Assembly (NCBI GenBank): GCA_029975965.1
Contig: JARKOV010000017.1
Location: 1-44,087, forward strand
Length of the DNA stretch: 44,087 nt
Direction of reading: 5' to 3'
DNA from: Anaerolinea sp.
GTDB lineage: Bacteria > Chloroflexota > Anaerolineae > Anaerolineales > Anaerolineaceae
Shown here: piece by piece, positions 36,716-44,087 of the stretch
Layout of the letters: the number at the start of each line of letters is the position of its first letter
Position numbering within the stretch: position 1 is the stretch's first letter
Notes under the pieces: generated by a model
Seen by the model: only the letters and a program-made list of their open reading frames with translations
The model's database searches: none
What the model was told of the DNA's origin: nothing
Made by a program: the position numbers and the translations under genes

Positions 36716-37206
36716 AAATCGGTGTCCTGTCCGATTCACACGATAACCTGCACAACCTGAAGGCCGCGTTGGATCGCCTGCGCGAAGCAGAGGTGGGGTT
36801 GGTCATCCACTGCGGCGACCTGACCACACCGCGCACCGCAGAAGCAATGGGCGGCTTTCAGGTGATTTTCGTCTCGGGCAATTGCGACAAGGAGCGCGAG
36901 CGCATTCGTGAGGTGTTGGCGGTTCTTAACCCGCGAAATTTCGCCGGACAGCTATTCATGGACGTGATCGAAGGTGTGCGCATCGCGGCAATTCACGGCG
37001 ACGATCGCAAGAGACTGACCGAGCTGCTGTATTCCGGAAGCGCAGATTTCATCTTCACCGGTCACACCCACCGTGCCCAGGAGCGCACCGTCGGCCCAAC
37101 CCGCCTGGTCAACCCCGGGGCGTTGAGCCGGTCGCTGGACGGAAACCCATCCCTCTACCTCCTCGACCTGGCCACCCGCACCGGTCAATTCATCCAGATC
37201 AGGTGA
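36712..37206 (+). CDS. MJ0936/YfcE-family metallophosphoesterase
   Basis: This 164-aa two-metal phosphodiesterase starts at GTG 36712 in a GTGA overlap with the RelA/SpoT-like gene. All five blocks are present: SDSHDN, HCGDL, SGNCD, IHGDD and GHTHRAQ, with NPGALS after the last. The family hydrolyses phosphodiesters in vitro, and physiological substrates are mostly unknown. The tight coupling to a (p)ppGpp hydrolase suggests a nucleotide-related substrate, which is inference. A second member lies at 40707-41321. Confidence 0.9.
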   Translation: MKIGVLSDSHDNLHNLKAALDRLREAEVGLVIHCGDLTTPRTAEAMGGFQVIFVSGNCDKERERIREVLAVLNPRNFAGQLFMDVIEGVRIAAIHGDDRKRLTELLYSGSADFIFTGHTHRAQERTVGPTRLVNPGALSRSLDGNPSLYLLDLATRTGQFIQIR

Positions 37207-37239
37207 TTCCGGTTATTTTGAGATACCTTCCGCACAACA

Positions 37240-39609
37240 TCACGGCGTGGCTGTCGCGGTCGGATCCACCTGCCCACCGATCACGGGCAGGAAAACGCTC
37301 ACCTGCACGGTTGGAGTTGGTCCAGGCGGCTCACAATCTCCCCCCGTGCAGCCGGACGTTGCATGAGGCGCAGCCGTGCTGCCTGCCACGACCTGCTGAC
37401 CGCGCTGTTCGCCGATGGCAAACACCGAATTACCGATCCCAACGATCAACCGTCCGGGCACAATCGCCCCTCCGGTGATACCCGCGCTATCTGGCAGTGC
37501 GGCCTCCCACTCGACCGATCCAGTCGAGACGTTCAACGCCCGGCAGAAGGCGGGTGGGGTGAACGCGTCCACACAGATGAAGATCCGCCCGGCCTGGTCA
37601 AGCCCGATCATCTGAGCCGTCCGGTTTGGAAAATCGATCACCTGGAAGCTCGCCCGCTCCACGTCAAACCATACGAAACGTGGGATATCAAAGCCGGCGC
37701 TATACAGGACCCACACGTTGCCCCCCGGGCTGACCCCGCTCTCCTGCGGGCGGCGGAAACCCAGACCGAGTGTTCGCTCGTCGAATTCAGATTTTTTCGC
37801 CAGAACATACCCGGTATCGGTCGGTAGCCAGCCCTGCATGCCATCCTGGCCGCGCAGGTAATTATCGCCATCCGCTCCGACCACGTAGCTATCCATCGGC
37901 GGGGGCGTCTGGTCGAAATCCATCTTACCGGTCTGCGCGTTGACCACCGTGTCTTCAAAGAACAGGTATCGCCCGTCCAGCGAAAGACGTGGGGTCGGGT
38001 CGATCACGCTGTAGGTAGGCAGGTTGATCAGGAAACGCAACTTGCCGCTCGGATAAACCGCAATCAGGCGCGTGCCTGTGGCAAAGTAAGTCGTTCCATC
38101 CTCACCCACCACCGGCCCGCTGATCGCCTGTTCGCCTTCCAGGAAATTCGCCACCCACGCCACCTCGCCTTGCGGATCGATGGCGATTAACCGAGAAGCC
38201 TGGTCGACAGTCAGGATGTTCCCATTCGGCGCCAGCGCGATAGGCCCAACGGAATAGGCGGGGGTTCCATCGGCAATGGGCGGATAAGAGGTTTTCCACA
38301 ACAATTCGCCGTCGCCGTCGAGCGCCACCAGGCTGCCGTCTGAGCTGGAGAGAAAGATCTGACCGGCGGCGTTGACCACCGGTGCCCCTGAGAACGGCTC
38401 ATCGTTCTGGTAACGCCAGACGATGTCACCCGAGCTCGGGCCTTTGACGGAAGCCCAATAGGTGCCTTGAGCATCTCGTTTCGACGAAGCCCAAAAGTGA
38501 CCTCCCGGAATGTTGACCACCGATGCGCTCTCCTGTATGTTCTGCGAGTTCCAGATCATCCACATTCCGCCGATGAGTACCACTGCCAGCAATGCGATCA
38601 TCCCGTTCGATGAAGCGAAGCGCATCACCGATTCGACCCCGCTGTACAGCCGGTCTTCCATCCAGGCGCCGGCCCGAGCAGTTGCCCGGGTCATTTCGGC
38701 GCGCCTGCGCTGGCGGTCGGGGCTGAGTTGCAGGCGCAGCCCTGCTCCGAGGATGTTGAAAGCCAGCACGATGAAGACGATGACCGTTCCGGCAAAGAGC
38801 GCGTTCCATGGCACGCGTTGCGTGGTCGCGGAGCCCAACATCTCACCCAGCTCCGGATACCCCGTCGCCCGCTGGCCGATCCAATCCTCGATCGGAATCC
38901 AGATTCCGTTCATGTAATAACCGAGAAATCCAAGCGCCGCCGTGGTGAGCAAGGTCGCGGCGATCTCAAACGTCATCTGAATCCACATCAATGGGAGCAC
39001 ATGGGGGAGGATATGCGACAGCACCTGTTGTTCGGAACTGGCGCCCATTGCCCGCGAAGCCTCGACAAACGTCTGCGATTTGATCGCCCGGGTCTGCTCG
39101 CGCACGATGCGGGCGACTTCCGCCCAACCGGTCAGAGACAATCCGGCGATGAAAGCCCAGATCCCCCATTTGCTGCCCATCAGCGCGATCACGCACAACG
39201 CGATGAAAAACACCGGAGCCGCCAGGCTCACTGAGATCAATGTGTCCAGCAAGCGCGAAAAACGGTTGCTCAACCAGCCGCTCACCAGGCCAATGAAAAT
39301 GCCAATCACCAGGCGTGCAGCCGCCACCACCAGCACCAGCGTCATGGTCGGGCGCACCGCCCACAGCAGGCGGCTGACCAGGTCACGGCCCCACTCGTCG
39401 GATCCGAGCGGATACCCTTCCACCGTGTTGGGTGGAAACGGCGGCCTGATAAAGCGCTCTCCCACCCTGCCGATAAAGGACTCCTTCAACGGATCAGCGG
39501 GCGAGAGCGACGGGCCAAGGACTGCCACCAGTCCGACCAACAGGACCATGCTGATCCCGGTCCACAACATCCAGTTGACCGGGGAGGCGGGCCGGAAGGT
39601 GTTACCCAA
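37240..39609 (-). CDS. ABC permease (DppC type) fused to extracellular beta-propeller
   Basis: This 789-aa fusion is read from TTG 39609, six bases after a perfect AGGAGG; ATG 39624, which overlaps that site, is the alternative. Residues ~1-295 are a DppC/OppC-type permease: PLGSDEWGRDLVSRLLW near the N-terminus and the EAA loop EASRAMGASSEQQVLSHILP. A cytoplasmic stretch and an extra helix (~335-353) follow. After it come ~380 residues of propeller-like repeats of the PQQ/quinoprotein kind, for example GQIFLSSSDGSLVALDGDGELLWKT and GEVAWVANF. The end is Pro/Thr-rich with VSVFLPVIGG. The propeller should be outside the cell. The upstream DppB-type gene overlaps the start. No binding protein or ATPase is nearby. 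Confidence 0.85.
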   Translation of the reverse strand: MGNTFRPASPVNWMLWTGISMVLLVGLVAVLGPSLSPADPLKESFIGRVGERFIRPPFPPNTVEGYPLGSDEWGRDLVSRLLWAVRPTMTLVLVVAAARLVIGIFIGLVSGWLSNRFSRLLDTLISVSLAAPVFFIALCVIALMGSKWGIWAFIAGLSLTGWAEVARIVREQTRAIKSQTFVEASRAMGASSEQQVLSHILPHVLPLMWIQMTFEIAATLLTTAALGFLGYYMNGIWIPIEDWIGQRATGYPELGEMLGSATTQRVPWNALFAGTVIVFIVLAFNILGAGLRLQLSPDRQRRRAEMTRATARAGAWMEDRLYSGVESVMRFASSNGMIALLAVVLIGGMWMIWNSQNIQESASVVNIPGGHFWASSKRDAQGTYWASVKGPSSGDIVWRYQNDEPFSGAPVVNAAGQIFLSSSDGSLVALDGDGELLWKTSYPPIADGTPAYSVGPIALAPNGNILTVDQASRLIAIDPQGEVAWVANFLEGEQAISGPVVGEDGTTYFATGTRLIAVYPSGKLRFLINLPTYSVIDPTPRLSLDGRYLFFEDTVVNAQTGKMDFDQTPPPMDSYVVGADGDNYLRGQDGMQGWLPTDTGYVLAKKSEFDERTLGLGFRRPQESGVSPGGNVWVLYSAGFDIPRFVWFDVERASFQVIDFPNRTAQMIGLDQAGRIFICVDAFTPPAFCRALNVSTGSVEWEAALPDSAGITGGAIVPGRLIVGIGNSVFAIGEQRGQQVVAGSTAAPHATSGCTGGDCEPPGPTPTVQVSVFLPVIGGQVDPTATATP

Positions 39610-40582
39610 AGACCACCTCCTCATGCGCCGCTGCGCCAATCCGTGGATCGATCCCCCGCGCCAGGGCGGTCGCCAGCGTGTCAACCAGGTAGAACAAGAT
39701 GCCAAAGATGGGCAGCAGCAGCGCCATGAGCGGCGGGTGCAGAAAATACACGGTCAGGTCGAGCAGGCCTCCCGGCCCCACGGTGCTGGGTGGAACCAAC
39801 GCGCGGGCCAGCATGCGGCCAATCCCCGGCCAACTGAACAACCACTCGACCAGAATCAGCTCAGCCACGGTCAGCCTGAACGAGTTGGATGCCGCCAGGA
39901 AGAGCGGGGCGAGGATATTTTTGAGCGCCTTCTCACGCAAGATCATCCGCCAGGTCGCGCCAAACCCGCGAGCGGTGGTGATATACCGTTTGCCCAGCTC
40001 ATCGGCGAGCAACCCACCCATCACCTGCGCAATTTGAACGGTTGGCCGGATGGTTAACGCGATGAGCGGAAGAACCAGATGCAGATCCCAGCCATATCCG
40101 CCGACCGGGATGGGGGGTGGGGTTTCGGATTGGAGCTGCCGGGAGATGATCCAGGTGATCAACACGGTGCCGACGTAGAAACCGGGCATCGCCATCCCGA
40201 TGGTCGATAAGACGGTCAGCCAGCCACGGCTCTTCGGCGGATCGACCTGCACAGCCGCCCTACCGAGCGGCAGCCCCAACACCAGGCTCAGCAAGAGCGC
40301 CAGGCCAAGCAGCCCCAGGCTGGCGATTAATCCTTGCCCGACAAAGTCACCCACCCCAACGTTGACTCCGACCGGCATGTTGCCAAAATCTAACCGGAGT
40401 AAACCTTGCGCGTACGCCAGGTATTCCTCAACCACCGTCAGCGTCGTATCGCTGCGATGACCATACGGGCTGAGGGCCTGGTGGGCGCGCATCGCCACCG
40501 AAGCATACATGAATCCCACAACGTTCAAAGCAAGGACGACAACCGGCAGCAATGCCAACCGGCGGAGTAGAAAGCGGCCCAT
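39602..40582 (-). CDS. ABC transporter permease, DppB type
   Basis: This 326-aa inner-membrane permease of peptide/nickel-type importers starts at ATG 40582 after GGAG. The N-terminus FLLRRLALLPVVVLALNVV is the typical first helix, followed by an extracellular loop and about five more helices. The EAA loop for ATPase contact is ITTARGFGATWRMILREKAL, and a family-typical VEWLFSWPGIGRML follows. It overlaps the fused DppC-type gene by 8 nt, so the two are cotranslated as a heterodimer. The substrate is unknown because the binding protein and ATPases are missing here. Confidence 0.9.
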   Translation of the reverse strand: MGRFLLRRLALLPVVVLALNVVGFMYASVAMRAHQALSPYGHRSDTTLTVVEEYLAYAQGLLRLDFGNMPVGVNVGVGDFVGQGLIASLGLLGLALLLSLVLGLPLGRAAVQVDPPKSRGWLTVLSTIGMAMPGFYVGTVLITWIISRQLQSETPPPIPVGGYGWDLHLVLPLIALTIRPTVQIAQVMGGLLADELGKRYITTARGFGATWRMILREKALKNILAPLFLAASNSFRLTVAELILVEWLFSWPGIGRMLARALVPPSTVGPGGLLDLTVYFLHPPLMALLLPIFGILFYLVDTLATALARGIDPRIGAAAHEEVVFG

Positions 40583-40664
40583 CCACGCTCCTCGAAAAAA
40601 CCGTTCCGTTAGAATCGCTTAACCGGTGCGAAGAACGAATAACACACCATGGGAGACCACGATT

Positions 40665-40693
40665 AATATACGATCTTCGACCCATCCTGTCAC
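40665..40693 (-). promoter_or_regulatory. sigma70 promoter of the permease operon
   Basis: On the minus strand, GTGACA (40693-40688) and TATATT (40670-40665) are separated by exactly 17 bp. Each hexamer has five of six consensus bases. It lies about 83 nt before the DppB-type start. Confidence 0.7.
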
Positions 40694-40706
40694 CGATGGA
40701 GCGGCA

Positions 40707-41321
40707 TCAATCCTTCACCCAGCGTCCCTGCGCCACTCGCCAGCCCTCCAGGGGAAGAATCTCCGCCGAAACCGCCTGCTGCGGACCGATGTGCAGCACG
40801 CCGAAGGAAGGGCGCAGGTTGCCCTGGTGAAATCCAAAACTGGCAGAGCCGGGGTTGAAAAACAGTCGCCCGCTCTCCATCCGCTGTTCAGCGCGATGGG
40901 TGTGCCCAAAGACGATCACCTGCGCTGCAGGCCAGCTTCCCGCCACCAAACGACGGTACCGCTCGAACCGGTAACCCTGCAGCACATACAGGAATTTATC
41001 CAACCAATAGGAAGTGAAACTGCCCTGCCCGTGCGCCAGTGCAATCTTCACCCCGCCCAATTCCAGGCGAACATTCCAGGGCGGCAGTGGGCGCAGCATC
41101 CAATCCCGGTTGCCGCGCACCACCGTCACCGGAGCCACCGTTGCCAGCTCTTCCAGAATGCGGTTTACGCAGGCATCTCCGGCGTGCAGGATGTGCGTCA
41201 CCTGGGCGTCGCGCAGCGCCGGCAGCAACCCGGGGTGCAGTTCGTTCACCCGGTCGGGCACGTGGGTGTCTGCAACGACGCCCACCTTCACCGTCCTGCT
41301 TTCCGGCTCAGCGATGCTCAT
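40707..41321 (-). CDS. YfcE-like metallophosphoesterase
   Basis: This 204-aa two-metal phosphodiesterase of the MJ0936/YfcE family has the motifs ADTHVPD, HAGDAC, RGNRD, AHGQG and GHTHRAE, then NPGSASF. The first block reads ADTH, where SDTH/SDSH is usual. It carries an inserted helical segment (WLDKFLYVLQGYRFERYRR) compared with the shorter paralogue at 36712-37206. ATG 41321 overlaps the stop of the HAD gene, so the two phosphatase-type genes form a two-gene operon. Confidence 0.9.
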   Translation of the reverse strand: MSIAEPESRTVKVGVVADTHVPDRVNELHPGLLPALRDAQVTHILHAGDACVNRILEELATVAPVTVVRGNRDWMLRPLPPWNVRLELGGVKIALAHGQGSFTSYWLDKFLYVLQGYRFERYRRLVAGSWPAAQVIVFGHTHRAEQRMESGRLFFNPGSASFGFHQGNLRPSFGVLHIGPQQAVSAEILPLEGWRVAQGRWVKD

Positions 41322-41950
41322 TCTTGCCCATCCAGTATCGCATCCATCTCTTCGGTTGCCTGATGCGCATCACGGAAAAGAATCGCCTGCATGCCCAACC
41401 TGCGCGCCGCCTCAACGTTGTGTGCGAAATCATCCACAAAGACCGCTTCGCCGGCGGTTACCCCGAGTGCTTCGAGCGCCGCTTTATACGCGCGAGGGTC
41501 CGGTTTTTGCACGCCCACTTGTGCCGAGCTGACTGCCACATCGAAAGCGCGGCTGACCAGCGCCTCCGGCAGCCCATACCGGCGGGTGAAAAGCGCCAGC
41601 GGCTCTCGAGTCCATGCGTTGGTGAGTAAACCCACCCGGTATTTCGGGCGATAGGTCGCCAGGCGCTCGATCAATGCCACATCCACCCGGTCACCCGCCC
41701 AAAACTCGCGTTGAAACTCCGCCAGCCCGGCGTCATCCAGGGCCAACGCCTTACAGACGTGTGCCCACACCGCAGCTTCATCGCTTTCACCTCGCTCCGC
41801 GGCCTGGGCAGCCGGGCTGCTAAAAACCAGGCGGTCGATCTCCGCCCGGTCCAGGCCAAATCGTCTCGCCAGCCGCAACCGCGGCGCCGGGTCGTCTGTG
41901 CGGATGATGACACCCCCAATGTCGAATAAAATCGCTCGTATCGTTGACAT
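41318..41950 (-). CDS. HAD-superfamily hydrolase
   Basis: This 210-aa haloacid-dehalogenase-type phosphatase starts at ATG 41950, 8 nt after a TATACT; the frame runs open to 42058. Motif I is ILFDIGGVII, with Gly at the position of the usual second Asp (DxD/DxG). The DxG form also occurs in the YihX/HAD-IA and epoxide-hydrolase-like branch. Motif II is LLTNAW, motif III the Lys in GVQKPDPRAY, and motif IV FVDDFAHNVEAA. The helical cap (~20-95) is of class C1. The substrate is probably a small phosphorylated metabolite. Confidence 0.88.
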   Translation of the reverse strand: MSTIRAILFDIGGVIIRTDDPAPRLRLARRFGLDRAEIDRLVFSSPAAQAAERGESDEAAVWAHVCKALALDDAGLAEFQREFWAGDRVDVALIERLATYRPKYRVGLLTNAWTREPLALFTRRYGLPEALVSRAFDVAVSSAQVGVQKPDPRAYKAALEALGVTAGEAVFVDDFAHNVEAARRLGMQAILFRDAHQATEEMDAILDGQE

Positions 41951-41958
41951 GATCAGCA

Positions 41959-41964
41959 AGTATA
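41959..41964 (-). promoter_or_regulatory. -10 box for leaderless HAD gene
   Basis: On the minus strand TATACT ends 8 nt before ATG 41950, and no ribosome binding site is present. Confidence 0.5.
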
Positions 41965-41993
41965 ACATTTCCGTTAAGTTGAGAACTTTTTCC

Positions 41994-42022
41994 TTGTGAA
42001 CCTGTTGGCCTTTCCGTATCAT
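41994..42022 (+). promoter_or_regulatory. sigma70 promoter of the MBL-fold gene
   Basis: TTGTGA (41994-41999) and TATCAT (42017-42022) are separated by exactly 17 bp, about 34 nt before ATG 42057. It is divergent from the HAD promoter. Confidence 0.55.
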
Positions 42023-42056
42023 TCGAGAGCGGCGATTATCGCAGGGAGGATGCAGC

Positions 42057-43058
42057 ATGTACCGACCATCCGGCTTCAGTGTGAGATTCTGGGGAGTACG
42101 CGGGAGTTACCCCACCCCCGGGCCTTCGACCGTTCGATACGGCGGAAATACACCCTGCGTCGAAGTGAGCGCCGGTCACTGGACCGTAATCCTCGACAGC
42201 GGCACCGGCATCATCCCGCTGGGACGCGAGTTGATGCGGCGCTCGCGCGAAACCCGGCAGCCGGTTGAGGCGGTGCTGCTATTCAGCCACCTGCACCATG
42301 ACCACACGCAGGGCTTCCCCTTCTTTAGCCCGGCTTTCGTCCCCACCACGCGGCTGCACCTGTTTGGCCCGGACTTTCTCAACTCAAGTCCCAAGGTGAC
42401 CCTGGATGCGGTGATGACCCCACCTTACTTCCCGCTCCGGCTGGCTGAGTTGAACGCCTGGTTGAGCTTTGCCACGCTGCGCGAGCCAGACCTGCTGGTA
42501 ATCGGCGAGTCAGTCGGCGGCGTGGCGTTGGGCAGCGCCAGCGACCCGGCATTGCAAGAAGACCCCGACCTGCTGCGCGTGCGGGTGATGCGCTCCTATG
42601 CCCATCCAAACGGCGTGCTGCACTACCGCATCGACTGGCATGGGAAATCCGTGGTGTATGCCACCGACACCGAAGGCTACGTCAACGCCGACCGGCGACT
42701 GGCGAATTTCGCCCGCAACGCCAGCTTGCTCATCCACGATGCGCAATACACCGACGAGCATTACCTCGGCATGGCAGCCGGGCTGCCAAACACCCAGGGC
42801 TATGGTCACTCCACCGTCAGCATCGCTGCGCAGGCCGCTCAGGTCAGCGGCGCCGAGAAATTGGTGCTCTTCCACCACGCGCCCGAATACGATGACAACC
42901 AGCTAGACGTCATCGCCGATCAGGTCAGCCAGATGTTGCCTGGCACACTGGTCGCCAGGGAAGGATTGCAGATCGACCTGATCCGTGAAGAAGACGAGAT
43001 CGAGGTCACAAAGCACGTTCCAGTTCAGGCAGAAATTACCGGCTCGCGCCGGCGATGA
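42057..43058 (+). CDS. metallo-beta-lactamase-fold hydrolase (phosphodiesterase-like)
   Basis: This 333-aa soluble protein starts at ATG 42057 behind GGGAGG. The N-terminus FWGVRGSYPTPGPS, then RYGGNTPCVEV, is typical of the Lactamase_B_2 group related to class II cyclic-nucleotide phosphodiesterases and RNase Z. Metal ligands are in SHLHHDHTQG, the Asp in YATDTEG, and a distant His in LFHHAPEYDD. An inserted ~60-residue segment lies after the metal motif. A CRP-like regulator follows 95 bp downstream, making a cyclic-nucleotide substrate an attractive but unproven idea. Other phosphodiesters are equally possible. Confidence 0.85.
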   Translation: MYRPSGFSVRFWGVRGSYPTPGPSTVRYGGNTPCVEVSAGHWTVILDSGTGIIPLGRELMRRSRETRQPVEAVLLFSHLHHDHTQGFPFFSPAFVPTTRLHLFGPDFLNSSPKVTLDAVMTPPYFPLRLAELNAWLSFATLREPDLLVIGESVGGVALGSASDPALQEDPDLLRVRVMRSYAHPNGVLHYRIDWHGKSVVYATDTEGYVNADRRLANFARNASLLIHDAQYTDEHYLGMAAGLPNTQGYGHSTVSIAAQAAQVSGAEKLVLFHHAPEYDDNQLDVIADQVSQMLPGTLVAREGLQIDLIREEDEIEVTKHVPVQAEITGSRRR

Positions 43059-43153
43059 CCGCAGATCACATCGATTCATCCCCATTGCCTGCAAAAGGGG
43101 GGCGTTCGTGAGTTTACCTCCGCGATTTTCCAGATTCATGGTTTAATTAATCG

Positions 43154-43843
43154 ATGCCTGGGGTGGTTCCGTCTTCCTTTTCGAACATCCGCTTGTTTGC
43201 CAACCTGGGGCCAACCCAGCTTGCCTGGGTCGGCGCGCGCCTGCGCGAGCGGAATTTCGCGCCTGCCGTCGACCTGATGGTCGAGGGTGAGCCGGGCGAG
43301 GTGGTCTATTTCATCCTGAGTGGAACCGTGCGCGTTTACCTGCCCCAGCTCAATGGTAGCCAGGTGATCGTCAACATCCAGGGGCCGGGCGACATGGTAG
43401 GCGAGCTAAGCGCCATCGACCAGGCCGGGCGTTCCGCGAGCGTGATCACCCTGGAGCAGACTCAGACGGTGTGGATGACACGCACCCATTTCCTCGAGAT
43501 GCTGCAAGCCATCCCGGAGACCAACCAGAACCTGCTTTTCCTGTTGGTCGGTCGGGTGCGGCGAACGACCGAGCTGATCCGCGCCTATGCTTCATTGGAT
43601 GTGGCCGGGCGGATCGCCCGCCAGTTGTTGTCGCTGGCCGATGAGTACGGGCGGCCGGTTCCTGGGGGAGTCTACATCCCCTTGCGCCTTCCCCAGGGTG
43701 AAATCGCGGAGCTGGTTGGCTCCTCGCGAAAACGCGCCAACCAGGTGATGGTGGCGTTGAAACGCCAGGGCGTTCTTTCTGCCGACAACGAAGGGCACAT
43801 CACCCTGCATCGCCCAGATGGGCTGCGCAGCTTCTTTCGATAA
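43154..43843 (+). CDS. CRP/FNR-family transcription regulator
   Basis: This 229-aa regulator has a cyclic-nucleotide-binding beta-roll (~10-125), a dimer helix and a winged helix (~155-225). The phosphate-binding cassette is well kept: GELSAIDQAGRSASV matches the GEL...RSA residues that hold cAMP in CRP. There is no N-terminal cysteine set, so it is not an FNR-type oxygen sensor. The recognition helix reads VGSSRKRANQVMVAL. Compared with E. coli CRP, Arg180 is kept but Glu181 is Lys and Arg185 is Gln, so its DNA target may differ from TGTGA. ATG 43154 has no ribosome binding site but has TTTAAT 6 nt upstream, suggesting a leaderless transcript. Confidence 0.9.
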   Translation: MPGVVPSSFSNIRLFANLGPTQLAWVGARLRERNFAPAVDLMVEGEPGEVVYFILSGTVRVYLPQLNGSQVIVNIQGPGDMVGELSAIDQAGRSASVITLEQTQTVWMTRTHFLEMLQAIPETNQNLLFLLVGRVRRTTELIRAYASLDVAGRIARQLLSLADEYGRPVPGGVYIPLRLPQGEIAELVGSSRKRANQVMVALKRQGVLSADNEGHITLHRPDGLRSFFR

Positions 43844-43879
43844 TCCCACGCTTCGATCGGTTGTGTTTCATTTTTTGTA

Positions 43880-43903
43880 AAATGTGGGGCAAAGCCCACA
43901 TTT
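43880..43903. terminator. hairpin after the CRP-like gene
   Basis: AAATGTGGG (43880-43888) and CCCACATTT (43895-43903) form a perfect 9-bp stem 37 nt after the stop. A T-run lies before it rather than after, so termination efficiency is uncertain. Confidence 0.45.
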
Positions 43904-43994
43904 CACAGAGATCAAATCATAACATCCTTCGATCGCTGGGATGACAATCCGTGGTGGTTCTCCTCGCTACAACTGATCTTAAAATAGAGCATTA

Positions 43995-44033
43995 GGGGTG
44001 TTTTGGAGCGGCGGAGCTGCTGCAAAACACCCC
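43995..44033. repeat. 11-bp perfect inverted repeat near window end
   Basis: GGGGTGTTTTG (43995-44005) and CAAAACACCCC (44023-44033) enclose a GC-rich 17-nt loop. GAAATCTGG and then TTTTT follow. It could be a terminator or an IS-like end. The rest of 43844-44087 holds no gene. Confidence 0.45.
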
Positions 44034-44087
44034 GAAATCTGGTTTTTATGATTTATTATAGTCATTCTGGGTGGGTTGTGGGGGCAA

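Noticed and set aside
39080..40057. 325-codon plus-strand frame opposite the permease genes
   Set aside because: Low-complexity Arg/Pro/Ser composition and complete overlap with two well-supported permeases.

Overview
The window looks like a moderately high-GC chromosomal segment of a Chloroflexota bacterium, most likely of the Anaerolineae type. This placement is inference. It rests on a giant multi-GAF sensor kinase, several genes whose -10 box lies 6-8 nt before the start codon (leaderless transcription), a Pro/Thr-rich C-terminus with a FLPVI motif on a secreted domain, and the general gene complement. No tRNA, rRNA or CRISPR array was recognised.

Positions 1-2800 are an accessory segment. 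It holds the 5' part of a transposase running off the left edge, a tandem 10-bp repeat array, a RepA/DnaB-like helicase-loader ATPase overlapped by an excisionase-type HTH gene, and an unknown gene of lower GC. Next to these is a compact candidate small RNA with its own promoter and terminator. Positions 2807-3312 hold no convincing gene. Core chromosome follows: a MerR/cobalamin-binding regulator with every CarH light-sensing residue, an MFS exporter, a 61-aa protein and a short-chain dehydrogenase.

Positions 7457-16523 (minus strand) are a four-gene signalling operon: a response regulator with a degenerate GGDEF domain, a 2318-aa histidine kinase with about ten GAF modules, a CheY-like receiver, and an alpha/beta hydrolase lacking its nucleophile. 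Positions 16876-20565 are a thiamine operon (thiN, thiB, thiP) behind a consensus promoter and a TPP riboswitch. The riboswitch's terminator hairpin also hides the ribosome binding site. An M50-like membrane protein, moaA, upp and a GAF-GAF-GGDEF cyclase follow.

Positions 24877-29946 form a plus-strand run of ruvB, queA (CTG start), a family-5 uracil-DNA glycosylase and two membrane-anchored alpha/beta hydrolases, closed by a strong terminator. Enolase, a DinB-like protein, CTP synthase and a two-S1-domain protein come next. A perfect TTGACA/TATAAT promoter and a perfect CRP-type palindrome lie between the S1 gene and a divergent RelA/SpoT homologue. That homologue keeps its hydrolase site but has lost synthetase residues.

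Positions 37240-40582 encode an orphan peptide/nickel-type ABC permease pair in which the second permease is fused to an extra membrane helix and a beta-propeller domain. HAD and metallophosphoesterase genes, a metallo-beta-lactamase-fold hydrolase and a CRP-like regulator with an intact cyclic-nucleotide cassette close the window.
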